DNA from: an uncultured Atopobium sp.
Lineage (GTDB): Bacteria; Actinomycetota; Coriobacteriia; Coriobacteriales; Atopobiaceae
Length of the DNA: 12,664 bases
Reading direction: 5' to 3'
Assembly (NCBI GenBank): GCA_947252455.1
Contig: CAMXVQ010000034.1
Coordinates: 1 to 12,664 of the forward strand
The position numbers and the translations under genes were made by a program. The notes beneath the pieces are model-generated. The model saw nothing but the letters and a program-made list of their open reading frames with translations. It made no database searches and had not been told where the DNA came from. This document shows, piece by piece, positions 1 to 6,933 of the stretch; position 1 is the stretch's first letter, and each line of letters begins with the position of its first letter.

Positions 1-240
1 AGTCGTGCGTGAAGTGCGTGCATGCGTATTCTCTTTCGCGTAATTATTACCTTAATAAAAACGCGTTTTTGCCGTGTGTCATCTGTCAAAACAAAGACGC
101 GTTCCTACTGTGTGCGGCATTGATGTTGGCCTCACAATTTGTTGTCTAAAAACGAATATGCATCTAAGTTGTAAAGCCACAATAACATGGTAAAGGTATA
201 TCCAATAAAAGTTTCAGCACTTTCCTTGTGTTCATAGAAT

Positions 241-313
241 ATGCGGTTCGCGTTGGAGCACGTACTAAATTATGCGGCACCCGTTGGAGCACGTACTAAA
301 TTATGCGGCACGC
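241..313. repeat. 31-bp tandem direct repeat, two full copies plus a partial third
   Basis: Copy 1 (241-271) and copy 2 (272-302) are both 31 bp, directly adjacent, and differ at only three positions, within bases 7-10 of the unit. The rest, including GTTGGAGCACGTACTAAATT, is identical. A third, truncated copy (ATGCGGCACGC) occupies 303-313. The array has no spacers, so it is not a CRISPR. It lies about 200-280 bp upstream of the first candidate gene. It could be slipped-strand duplication or repeated protein-binding sites; the sequence does not decide between them. Confidence 0.85.
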
Positions 314-390
314 ACATCACTATTCATTTGTTTTACAAATACGTATGCATTTTAACTTTCATATGAGAACATAAGCGTAAGTAATACGTA

Positions 391-434
391 ATTAACTGAA
401 GTTAACTTGTTGGTAAGTTAAGATACGGTATTTT
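391..434 (+). promoter_or_regulatory. Half-site cluster with candidate promoter
   Basis: The perfect 10-bp palindrome AAGTTAACTT lies at 399-408. TTAACTT (402-408) also pairs with AAGTTAA (415-421) across a six-base gap. A further TTAACT-like half-site starts near 393. Overlapping these is a plausible sigma-70 pair: TTGTTG (407-412), 16 bases, then TATTTT (429-434), which would start transcription near 441 and read towards the genes at 520 and 787. The dyads are seen directly. Their role as operators of a repressor or activator is inferred from the overlap with the putative -35 element. Confidence 0.4.
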
Positions 435-519
435 TAGTCGCATTTTGAATAAAAACCCACGAAGTATATTGCAAAAATTTGCATTAAATATAAATAAAAT
501 ACAAAAAAGTGGAGAAGGT

Positions 520-741
520 ATGAAATACAAGGGATTTTATGCCCAATTATTACATGATTGTTTCCAAACTTACAAAAGTCTTTTAACTTTTGCAAAAACA
601 TGGCAAAGTAATACGCAAGCAAAAAAGAGCGCGTACTTTACGAACGAAATTGAGATGACTTTGCTTCCAAAGCGTCATGCGTCAGTTACGGCATTGTCCG
701 TCGAGCGCCAAGCCTCGTTCGCTCAGTACGTTTCATCTTAG
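520..741 (+). CDS. Hypothetical small protein, 73 aa
   Basis: This is an open frame of 73 codons beginning with ATG at 520. A strong Shine-Dalgarno sequence (GGAGAAGG, 511-518) sits in front, with GGAG five bases from the start. The protein starts MKYKGFYAQLLHDCF; it is basic, rich in Lys, Gln, Ser and Thr, and has no clear signal peptide, membrane segment or known motif. The same frame opens further upstream with a TTG at 445, but the ATG at 520 has the better ribosome site. It ends 45 bases before the peptide-binding protein, so it is probably co-transcribed with it. It may be a real small gene or a translated leader. The function is unknown to me, and the reading rests only on the start signals and frame length. 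Confidence 0.4.
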   Translation: MKYKGFYAQLLHDCFQTYKSLLTFAKTWQSNTQAKKSAYFTNEIEMTLLPKRHASVTALSVERQASFAQYVSS

Positions 742-786
742 TTGCTTACGTTTTACACGACAAGCTTTAGGAAAGGTAGGATTAAG

Positions 787-2421
787 ATGGATACAATTAC
801 CCGTCGTAATTTCCTTAAGGCATCAGCCGTCTCCATGGGCGGCATCGCCGCTTCGGCGATGTTGAGCGCTTGTGGTGCAACTGATGAAAATGCAGGTGCA
901 GATAAGAAAAAAATTGTGCGTTTTGGCTTAGCCAATGCTAAAGTTCCTCTGGATATGCAACGCAGCACAAATTCGCTTTCTGCTACTATTGCTGACAGCA
1001 TTTGTGAATCGCTGCTTCGTTGGGATGAAACTAATAAGTTGGTTCCTGTTTTGCTTGAGTCAATTCCTCAATTTGAAGCAGATGGGGTTACCTTGCCATG
1101 TACGCTTAAATCGGGTGTCAAGTTCCATGATGGTTCAACGCTTACTTCTGCAGATGTTAAATATACGTTTGAGCGTATGTTTACCCCTGAAACTGCTGCA
1201 AAATCCACGTATATGTATACATCAATTTTAGGCGCTGCTGAGATGCTTGCTGGTAAGGCTAAAGAGCTTGCTGGTTTTAAGATTCAAGATGATACGCATT
1301 TCACCTTTACGCTTAAAGCTCCTTTTGCGGCCTTCCCGTCTAATTTAGGTATTTCTTATGCGCATATTTTCCCCAAGGATGCATGCGAAAAGGCAGGTAA
1401 AGATTGGGGTCAGGGTACTAACCTTATTGGTACTGGTCGTTATAAGCTTGTTTCAAACGATGAAACAACCGAAGTTGTTCTTGCTCGTTATGATGACTAT
1501 CACGATGGCAAGCCTGCTCTTGATGAGATCCACTATAAATACTTTGACGATCTCAACACTAAAATGCTTGCGTTTAAAAATGGTGATATCGATTATTGCG
1601 ACCTTGATCCTTCGCTGCTTGCACAATATCAGGCAGATCCCGATGTTAAAGATCTCATTCACCCATTTCAATCGTGTGGTGTTCACTTTATTAACCTTAA
1701 CCTTAAGCAAGGCAAAGGCCTTGAAGATGTGCGTGTTCGTCAAGCTCTGTCGCTGGCAATTAATCGTCAAGAACTTGTTGATACTATTGCAAGCGGAAGC
1801 GGCGTTGCAGCAGGTGGTTGGCTTGCTCCTCAAACACCTGGTTCGCTTAAGGATATGGGTGCGCTTGAATATAATCCTGATAAGGCAAAAGCTTTGCTTG
1901 CCGAGGCAGGGGCTACCGATCTTAAACTTACTGCTAAGGTTCGTGCTGGCTTAAGCCAAAAACAAGCTGTAGCCGTTCAGGACTATTGGTCAAAAATAGG
2001 CGTAAATCTTGATGTCCAGGTAGAAGATGCTGGTGTTTGGGCTAAAGACTGGGCAGACGGAAATCTTCAAATTACAACACTTGGTTGGTATCCACTTTAT
2101 GCAGATGGAGATAATCACCTGTATACGTATTTCTACAGCACCAGTGCTGCTAAAAAGTCGTCATTCTACAATAACCCCGAGGTAGATGCTCTCTTAGATA
2201 AGGCGCGTGCTTCTCATGATGAACAAGAGCGTGCAGATATCTACAAGCAGGTTGATACCAAGATCACTCGTGAAGATTACGCAACAATTCCGCTTTATTG
2301 GCCAAAGGGAACCTTTGTTGCTAAGCCTTATGTTAAGGGCGCAGCAGTTGGTAATCTTATTTATCATACGTTTGAACTTGACGTTGATACATCAGATCCA
2401 AATTACAATCCGCAAAACTAA
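787..2421 (+). CDS. Peptide ABC transporter substrate-binding lipoprotein (SBP_bac_5 family, DppA/OppA-like)
   Basis: This protein captures oligopeptides or dipeptides outside the cell and delivers them to the membrane complex encoded next door. The start is ATG 787, not the upstream in-frame TTG at 742: AGGAAAGGTAGG (769-780) sits just before it, and the signal peptide begins cleanly there. The 544-residue product opens with a twin-arginine motif (R6-R7 in TRRNFLK), a hydrophobic stretch, and a lipobox LSAC with lipidated Cys29. It should therefore be exported folded by Tat and anchored on the outer face of the membrane. Family hallmarks follow: a core with LKSGVKFHDGSTLTSADVKYTFER, then GTGRYKL, and VRVRQALSLAINRQELV in the second lobe. 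The length matches the 500-550 residues usual for the family. The ligand cannot be read from sequence, so peptide is inferred from the neighbours; some family members bind nickel, haem or sugars instead. A hairpin follows the stop. Confidence 0.93.
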   Translation: MDTITRRNFLKASAVSMGGIAASAMLSACGATDENAGADKKKIVRFGLANAKVPLDMQRSTNSLSATIADSICESLLRWDETNKLVPVLLESIPQFEADGVTLPCTLKSGVKFHDGSTLTSADVKYTFERMFTPETAAKSTYMYTSILGAAEMLAGKAKELAGFKIQDDTHFTFTLKAPFAAFPSNLGISYAHIFPKDACEKAGKDWGQGTNLIGTGRYKLVSNDETTEVVLARYDDYHDGKPALDEIHYKYFDDLNTKMLAFKNGDIDYCDLDPSLLAQYQADPDVKDLIHPFQSCGVHFINLNLKQGKGLEDVRVRQALSLAINRQELVDTIASGSGVAAGGWLAPQTPGSLKDMGALEYNPDKAKALLAEAGATDLKLTAKVRAGLSQKQAVAVQDYWSKIGVNLDVQVEDAGVWAKDWADGNLQITTLGWYPLYADGDNHLYTYFYSTSAAKKSSFYNNPEVDALLDKARASHDEQERADIYKQVDTKITREDYATIPLYWPKGTFVAKPYVKGAAVGNLIYHTFELDVDTSDPNYNPQN

Positions 2422-2459
2422 TCAGCGGTTTCATATGCGGTTTATGTACGTGTAAGGTA

Positions 2460-2487
2460 AAGAGGTGCTGCTGATGTGGCACCTCTT
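2460..2487 (+). terminator. Hairpin after the binding-protein gene, likely partial terminator
   Basis: AAGAGGTGC (2460-2468) pairs perfectly with GCACCTCTT (2479-2487): nine base pairs around a ten-base loop. The bases after it (CTTGTATACG) are only moderately T-rich, so termination may be incomplete. It is placed 38 bp after the stop of the binding protein and before the permease genes. This fits the common pattern in which the hairpin protects or terminates the binding-protein message and lowers expression of the membrane genes. The alternative is a plain mRNA-stabilising stem. Confidence 0.65.
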
Positions 2488-2592
2488 CTTGTATACGTTG
2501 CGTAAATTATTGCATAAATAAATAGAGTTATACGTAAATTTAGGCATTACGTCCTTTATGTTACGTTTTAATAACAAAATATAGGTATTTTT

Positions 2593-2641
2593 TTAACATA
2601 CTTTATAGTTGTACATATACATTTCCAAAAAGGAGAGGGGG
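2593..2641 (+). promoter_or_regulatory. Candidate promoter and ribosome-binding site before the first permease
   Basis: TTAACA (2593-2598) and TATACA (2616-2621) are separated by exactly 17 bases, as expected for a housekeeping sigma factor. A second -10-like hexamer, TATAGT, lies at 2604-2609 but has no good -35 partner. Transcription from the first pair would start near 2628, right at the purine-rich ribosome site AAGGAGAGGGGG (2630-2641). This would give the membrane components their own promoter downstream of the hairpin at 2460-2487. The call is from sequence match only. Confidence 0.35.
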
Positions 2642-2648
2642 AAATGGC

Positions 2649-3581
2649 GTGAAATATTATATCGTTAAACGTATTTTACAAGCTATAGCTGTTGTTTTAT
2701 GTATATCGCTTATCACATTTTTTGTTTTGAATATTGTACCTGGAGATCCCGTCCGTATTATGATGGGCGATATGGCAGATGAGGCTACCGTTAATCAGGT
2801 TCGTCACACCATGGGCCTTGATAGACCAGTTATAGAGCAATATACCACGTGGTTTACGCATATGATACGAGGAGATTTTGGCGTATCGTATGCCCAGCAT
2901 AAGCCCGTTATCGCCTTGCTTGCAAAAGCTTTTGCGGTTACGCTTAAGCTCTCGGGTTCCGCCTATATCCTTGCTCTTGTGGTGGGTGTAAGTGTAGGCA
3001 CGCTTGCAGCAGTCTTTCATGGAAAGGCGCTTGACCGTGCTTTGATGTCATTTTCGATTTTTGGTATTTCGGCTCCTTCTTTTTGGGTTGCTATTATTGT
3101 TCAAATTATTTTTGCGCTTCATCTTAAGTGGTTTCCGCTTTCAGGAATTAAAACACTTGCAAGTTTTGTGCTTCCCTGTATTGCGCTTTCAACGCGTTAT
3201 GCTGCAAGTATTTCGCGCGTTACGCGTACTTCTATGTTAGAGGTGCTTAACCAAGATTTTATGCGCACTGCCGAGGCCAAAGGTCTTGCGCGCGTACGTA
3301 TCATTTTACTTCATGGTCTTCGAAATGCAGTTATTCCCATTATTACCATTGCAGGCGCGCAATTGGGCGATATTCTTACCGGATCGCTTATTATCGAAAC
3401 GGTTTTTGCAATGCCGGGTATGGGAAAGCTGCTCCTAGATGCTATCAATGCGCGCGACTTACCACTCATTCAAGGCTCTGTTATGTATATCGCGTTTATC
3501 TGCGTTGTAGTTTACCTAATTGTCGACGTGCTGTATGCACTTGTTGATCCGCGTATTCGTTTGGGTAAGGAGGCAAACTAG
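2649..3581 (+). CDS. dppB: Peptide ABC transporter permease, DppB/OppB family
   Basis: This is one of the two membrane subunits that form the import channel for peptides. The 310-residue protein has the family layout: an N-terminal membrane helix (about 9-29), a long outside loop with GDPVRIMMGDMADE and IRGDFGVSY, then further helices near 100-122, 132-157, 172-186, 230-250 and 278-299. The cytoplasmic EAA loop that docks on the ATPases is visible as TAEAKGLARVRIILLHGLRN (207-226), and the C-terminus ends in LVDPRIR. The start is GTG 2649. The nearer ATG at 2644 reads only Met-Ala-stop, with its TGA overlapping the GTG. The ribosome site is 2630-2641, somewhat far from the GTG (13 bases from AGGAG). 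The next gene begins one base after the stop, so the two are surely co-translated. Confidence 0.95.
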   Translation: MKYYIVKRILQAIAVVLCISLITFFVLNIVPGDPVRIMMGDMADEATVNQVRHTMGLDRPVIEQYTTWFTHMIRGDFGVSYAQHKPVIALLAKAFAVTLKLSGSAYILALVVGVSVGTLAAVFHGKALDRALMSFSIFGISAPSFWVAIIVQIIFALHLKWFPLSGIKTLASFVLPCIALSTRYAASISRVTRTSMLEVLNQDFMRTAEAKGLARVRIILLHGLRNAVIPIITIAGAQLGDILTGSLIIETVFAMPGMGKLLLDAINARDLPLIQGSVMYIAFICVVVYLIVDVLYALVDPRIRLGKEAN

Positions 3582-3582
3582 T

Positions 3583-4506
3583 ATGAAGCTATCTACGTGC
3601 ATCAAAGGTTTTAAGAAGCCAGATCTTGCCCAACAAGCAAAGCGTATACAAAAAGCCTCTTCTCATAGTGGATACTGGTCTATGAGCTGGAAACGTTTTA
3701 CGCGCAACAAATTAGGACTGTTTTGTTTGGCAGTTATCTGCGTGCTGTGTGTGATTGCTATCTGTGCGCCGCTGTTATCGGCATATGATCCCAATGCTCA
3801 ATCCTTGCCAAGCGCATTGCAAAAGCCCAATCCAACACACATTTTTGGTACCGACGAGTTTGGTCGCGACATTTTTGCGCGCATTGTTTTTGGCTGCAGA
3901 ATCTCTCTTTCAGTAGGTATTATTTCTCAGATTATTGCCCTTGCGCTTGGCTTTTTTGCCGGTGTATGCGCAGGCTATTTTGGTGGACAAACCGATGCTG
4001 CTATTTCGTTTGTTATACAGGTTTTTTCTTCGTTTCCGTTTTTGCTGTTTGCAATTCTTATTATGTTTGTTATGGGACCAGGCCTTATTAACCTCTATAT
4101 TGCGTTAGGTCTGCTGATGTGGACATCAACCGCGCGCCTTATTAGAGGTGATGTGATGCGTCTTAAAAATTCTGAATATATTCAATCATGCATTTTAAGC
4201 GGCGGAAAAAGCTGGCGTATTATTATGAAACACCTCTTGCCAAACTGTGTTTCTACCTTGATCGTTGTTTCTACGCTGGGTATTCCCAATGCTATTTTGT
4301 CCGAAGCTACGCTTTCATTTTTGGGTTTGGGTGTACAGCCTCCTATGGCAAGCTGGGGTCAAATGATTGCCTCTTCTCAACCCTATATTCAATCCAATAC
4401 GTATTACAGCGTTATTCCAGGGTGTGCAATTATCATCACCGTTATGGCTTTTAACCTGTTAGGTGACGCTCTTCGTGATGCGCTTGATCCAAAACTTAAT
4501 CGATAA
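3583..4506 (+). CDS. dppC: Peptide ABC transporter permease, DppC/OppC family
   Basis: This is the second channel-forming subunit and partner of the preceding permease. The start chosen is ATG 3583, because TAAGGAGG (3566-3573) lies nine bases ahead and the gap to the upstream stop is one base; an in-frame upstream extension to 3520 would run inside the previous gene. The 307-residue product has a cytoplasmic N-terminal tail of about 40 residues, a first helix near 44-66, and the family signature FGTDEFGRDIFARI (88-101). Further helices sit near 108-132, 141-165, 168-185, 222-240 and 277-295. The EAA docking loop is present in a variant form at 199-221 (YIQSCILSGGKSWRIIMKHL), where the usual EAARALG is replaced by QSCILSGG. 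The motif LSFLGLGVQPPMASWG (244-259) confirms the family. DppD begins nine bases downstream. Confidence 0.95.
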   Translation: MKLSTCIKGFKKPDLAQQAKRIQKASSHSGYWSMSWKRFTRNKLGLFCLAVICVLCVIAICAPLLSAYDPNAQSLPSALQKPNPTHIFGTDEFGRDIFARIVFGCRISLSVGIISQIIALALGFFAGVCAGYFGGQTDAAISFVIQVFSSFPFLLFAILIMFVMGPGLINLYIALGLLMWTSTARLIRGDVMRLKNSEYIQSCILSGGKSWRIIMKHLLPNCVSTLIVVSTLGIPNAILSEATLSFLGLGVQPPMASWGQMIASSQPYIQSNTYYSVIPGCAIIITVMAFNLLGDALRDALDPKLNR

Positions 4507-4515
4507 GAGGTCAGT

Positions 4516-5694
4516 ATGAAACGTGAACTCAAAAACCCTCATAACGAAACTAAGATTTGTGCTGATAAAAAACTTGTTCAAACATCAGATGTGGCTTTGG
4601 AAGCTGCTCAGAAATCAGACTCCTCGTGCGATGCGCAAAATCTTTTGCAAGTACAAGACATTGATGTTTCGCTCGAACTTGAACAGGGAAGTCTGTTAGC
4701 TCTTAACCGCGTAAGTTTTGGGATGCGTCGTGGTGAAACTTTGGCGGTTGTAGGGGAGAGCGGTTGCGGCAAATCGATGACGGCGCTTTCGATTATGTCG
4801 CTTTTACCTCGTCCCATAGCACATGTTACACATGGTTCTATTACTTTTAACGGGCATGACATTACGCACTTATCTCATAAAGAGCTTACGCAGTATCGCG
4901 GAAAAAGAATGAGCATGATTTTCCAAGAGCCCATGACCTCGCTCAATCCCGTTATGAGTGCTGGAAAACAAATTCGTGAAGCGCTTCTTGCACATAATCG
5001 CAATCTTAGTAAAAAAGAAGCTGATCTTCGTGCTTTGCATATGCTAGAGCTGGTGGGAATTCCTGCTCCTCAAAAAGTGTTTAAGAGTTATCCGCACGAG
5101 TTATCTGGTGGTATGCGTCAGCGCGTGATGATTGCGCAGGCGCTTGCTTGTGAGCCTGAGCTTTTGATTTGCGATGAGCCAACAACGGCTTTGGACGTAA
5201 CAATTCAGGCACAAATTTTACAGTTACTTGATGATATGAAAACCAAGCTTAACACTGCCATTATGCTTATTACGCACGACATGGGTGTTGTGTCCGAAAT
5301 GGCCGATTGGGTTTTGGTTATGTATGCAGGTCATCAGGTTGAATATACGCGCGCGTACGAGTTATTTACCAATCCTTTGCACCCGTATACCTCAGGGCTT
5401 ATAAATTCCATTCCGTCTCTTGATACCTCTGTTGATACCCTCTTTGCTATTGAAGGAAGTGTTCCTATGCTTTCTGATATGCCAAAAGGTTGCCCATTTC
5501 ATCCAAGATGTCCGTTTGCAAAAGACATTTGCCGTACAAAACGTCCGCACATGGTGCGTACAGACGCTAAAGCATCTGATGCGTCTGTTTCTTGCGAGGC
5601 AAACGAGTCCGCAATAAAAGCGTCCGATACCTGCAGCGAAACAACTCACGAAGTTGCTTGCTGGAAATTTTCAAAAGAATGGGGTGAGGCATAA
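4516..5694 (+). CDS. dppD: Peptide ABC transporter ATPase, DppD/OppD family
   Basis: This ATPase drives peptide import on the inner face of the membrane, as a heterodimer with the next gene product. All ABC motifs are intact in the 392-residue protein: Walker A GESGCGKS (80-87), Q-loop Gln137, signature LSGGMRQR (196-203), Walker B LLICDEP ending at 222 with Glu221, and H-loop His254. The C-terminal oligopeptide-transporter domain carries GCPFHPRCPFAKDIC with Cys326, Cys332 and Cys339, and a later Cys381 in VACW. This is the four-cysteine set that binds a [4Fe-4S] cluster in some studied family members. Two features are unusual: a hydrophilic N-terminal extension of about 42 residues before the ABC core, and an Ala/Ser/Asp/Thr-rich insertion (about 350-378, with extra Cys360 and Cys373) between the third and last cluster cysteines. 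The ribosome site AAGAGG (4505-4510) overlaps the previous stop codon. The stop overlaps the next start in TAATG. Confidence 0.95.
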   Translation: MKRELKNPHNETKICADKKLVQTSDVALEAAQKSDSSCDAQNLLQVQDIDVSLELEQGSLLALNRVSFGMRRGETLAVVGESGCGKSMTALSIMSLLPRPIAHVTHGSITFNGHDITHLSHKELTQYRGKRMSMIFQEPMTSLNPVMSAGKQIREALLAHNRNLSKKEADLRALHMLELVGIPAPQKVFKSYPHELSGGMRQRVMIAQALACEPELLICDEPTTALDVTIQAQILQLLDDMKTKLNTAIMLITHDMGVVSEMADWVLVMYAGHQVEYTRAYELFTNPLHPYTSGLINSIPSLDTSVDTLFAIEGSVPMLSDMPKGCPFHPRCPFAKDICRTKRPHMVRTDAKASDASVSCEANESAIKASDTCSETTHEVACWKFSKEWGEA

Positions 5695-6833
5695 TGACCA
5701 CTCATATTCATCACGATAATACTCAAAGTCAAAGTACGGATGCATCTTTGTCAGCAGCTCGTAAGCACGTACCTTCGTCTGCAGAAAACCTTGGCTATCA
5801 GCAATCGCATGACAAAACGCCTATTTTAAAGGTTCGCAATCTGACCAAAAGATATCCAGTTAAATCCTCGGTTTTCTCGCGAAAAAAAAGTTATGTTCAC
5901 GCGCTTGAGCATGTGTCGTTTGACGTTCATAAAGGCGAGACATTTGCAATTGTAGGTGAAAGTGGTTGCGGTAAATCGACTACAGGAAAGTGCATTTTAC
6001 GTTTAAACGATCCAACTTCTGGAACGGTAGAGCTTAACGGCTGCGATTTTACAGCGCTTAAAGGAAATGCTCTTATCGAAGCTCGAAAATCCATGAAATT
6101 GATTTTTCAGGATCCCTATAGTTCACTTAATCCTCGCATGACCGTTGCCGATATTATTGCCGAGCCGATAGATATTGCGCACAGCTATGCATCCCGCGAA
6201 GAGCGTGAACGCATGATAGAAGACGTGATGGAACATGTAGGGCTTGATCTTTCGTATAAAAACCGTTATCCGCATGAGTTTTCGGGCGGTCAGCGCCAGC
6301 GTATTGGTATTGCGCGTGCAATTATTTTGTTGCCTAAGCTCATTATCTGCGATGAACCTGTATCGGCATTAGACGTATCTGTTCAGGCAAAAGTGATTAA
6401 CCTGCTCAAAGAATTGCAAAAAAAGCTTGGCCTTGCCTATATTTTCATCAGCCATGATCTGTCTGTTGTAAAACATATTAGTGATACGGTTATGGTTATG
6501 TATTTGGGTCACACTATGGAGCGCGGCTCTAAGAATGACTTGTTTTCACGACCTTTGCATCCATATACGCAGGCATTATTGGATGTTATTCCGCGCATTG
6601 CACATGAGAGAATCCAAGATAAGCGAATTTTACAAGGCGATGTTCCAAGTCCGGTGAATCCGCCTTCTGGATGTGTGTTTCATACACGGTGCCCGCTTGC
6701 GCAAAGTGTTTGTGCGCAAAAGGAGCCCGATTTGGTGGAAATAGAGCCCGGACATGTATGCGCCTGTCATGTGGTGCAGCAGCGCTTTGCAAAAAGTTTG
6801 GAGCAAGCACATCAGAAACTGTGTGCAAGTTAA
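5694..6833 (+). CDS. dppF: Peptide ABC transporter ATPase, DppF/OppF family
   Basis: This is the second ATPase of the peptide importer. The start ATG 5694 shares its A with the TAA stop of dppD, so the two are probably translationally coupled; GGGGTGAGG (5681-5689) is the ribosome site. The 379-residue protein has Walker A GESGCGKS (88-95), Q-loop Gln139, signature FSGGQRQR (196-203), Walker B LIICDEP with Glu221, and His254. The Opp/Dpp C-terminal region has the cysteine pattern Cys327, Cys333, Cys340 and Cys356/Cys358, compatible with an iron-sulfur cluster as reported for some relatives. A hydrophilic, His-, Ser- and Gln-rich extension of about 43 residues precedes the ABC core. It resembles in length and character the one on DppD and is absent from classical members such as E. 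coli DppF. Substrate specificity (dipeptide or longer) cannot be assigned from this subunit. Confidence 0.95.
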   Translation: MTTHIHHDNTQSQSTDASLSAARKHVPSSAENLGYQQSHDKTPILKVRNLTKRYPVKSSVFSRKKSYVHALEHVSFDVHKGETFAIVGESGCGKSTTGKCILRLNDPTSGTVELNGCDFTALKGNALIEARKSMKLIFQDPYSSLNPRMTVADIIAEPIDIAHSYASREERERMIEDVMEHVGLDLSYKNRYPHEFSGGQRQRIGIARAIILLPKLIICDEPVSALDVSVQAKVINLLKELQKKLGLAYIFISHDLSVVKHISDTVMVMYLGHTMERGSKNDLFSRPLHPYTQALLDVIPRIAHERIQDKRILQGDVPSPVNPPSGCVFHTRCPLAQSVCAQKEPDLVEIEPGHVCACHVVQQRFAKSLEQAHQKLCAS

Positions 6834-6840
6834 GACAACT

Positions 6841-6873
6841 GTGTTTTGCGCGCTGAGCAAGTGTGCAAAATAT
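6841..6873 (+). other. Hairpin between dppF and pepT
   Basis: TTTTGCGC (6844-6851) pairs with GTGCAAAA (6863-6870), with one G-T wobble and an 11-base loop. Weaker pairs extend it to 6841-6873. No T-run follows, so a strong terminator is unlikely. It lies 8 bp after the dppF stop in the 100-bp gap before pepT. It probably tunes or processes the message, leaving pepT as the last gene of the operon; a separate pepT promoter cannot be excluded. Confidence 0.45.
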
Positions 6874-6933
6874 GACATATGCCAAAAATTGCATCAGTAA
6901 AAAAGCAACCTAGTACGTAAAGGAGTACAACAG

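Larger units (their letters stand above)
1..519. other. Noncoding region upstream of the peptide-transport operon
   Basis: No convincing gene is visible here on either strand. The region is AT-rich and has several structured elements. A perfect 14-bp palindrome, AAAAACGCGTTTTT, lies at 57-70, and a second ACGCGT at 97-102. A 31-bp tandem repeat occupies 241-313, and TTAACTT/AAGTTAA half-sites cluster at 391-421. The stretch 465-510 is very A-rich and leads into the ribosome-binding site at 511-518. It is probably the promoter and leader region of the operon that follows; what lies to the left of position 1 is unknown. Confidence 0.7.

Noticed and set aside
57..102. Pair of ACGCGT palindromes as a replication or partition site
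   Set aside because: Only two copies are present and no origin, DnaA box cluster or partition gene is nearby; short palindromes alone do not support the call.
241..313. CRISPR array
   Set aside because: The repeat units are directly adjacent with no spacers, there are only two full copies, and no cas genes are in the window.
434..622. 62-codon minus-strand frame opposite the start of the operon
   Set aside because: It has no ribosome site, is extremely rich in Phe, Tyr and Leu as expected from reading AT-rich DNA backwards, and overlaps a better-supported + strand frame.
742..786. Upstream in-frame TTG start for the peptide-binding protein
   Set aside because: It would put 15 extra residues before a clean Tat lipoprotein signal, and the strong ribosome site (769-780) serves the ATG at 787.
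1358..1954. 198-codon + strand frame within the binding-protein gene
   Set aside because: It is out of frame with a clearly recognised gene, its translation is low-complexity (Leu/Val/Ile), and it has no family features.
3520..3582. Extended start for the second permease inside dppB
   Set aside because: ATG 3583 has a perfect TAAGGAGG at the right distance, and the extension would overlap dppB by over 60 bases.
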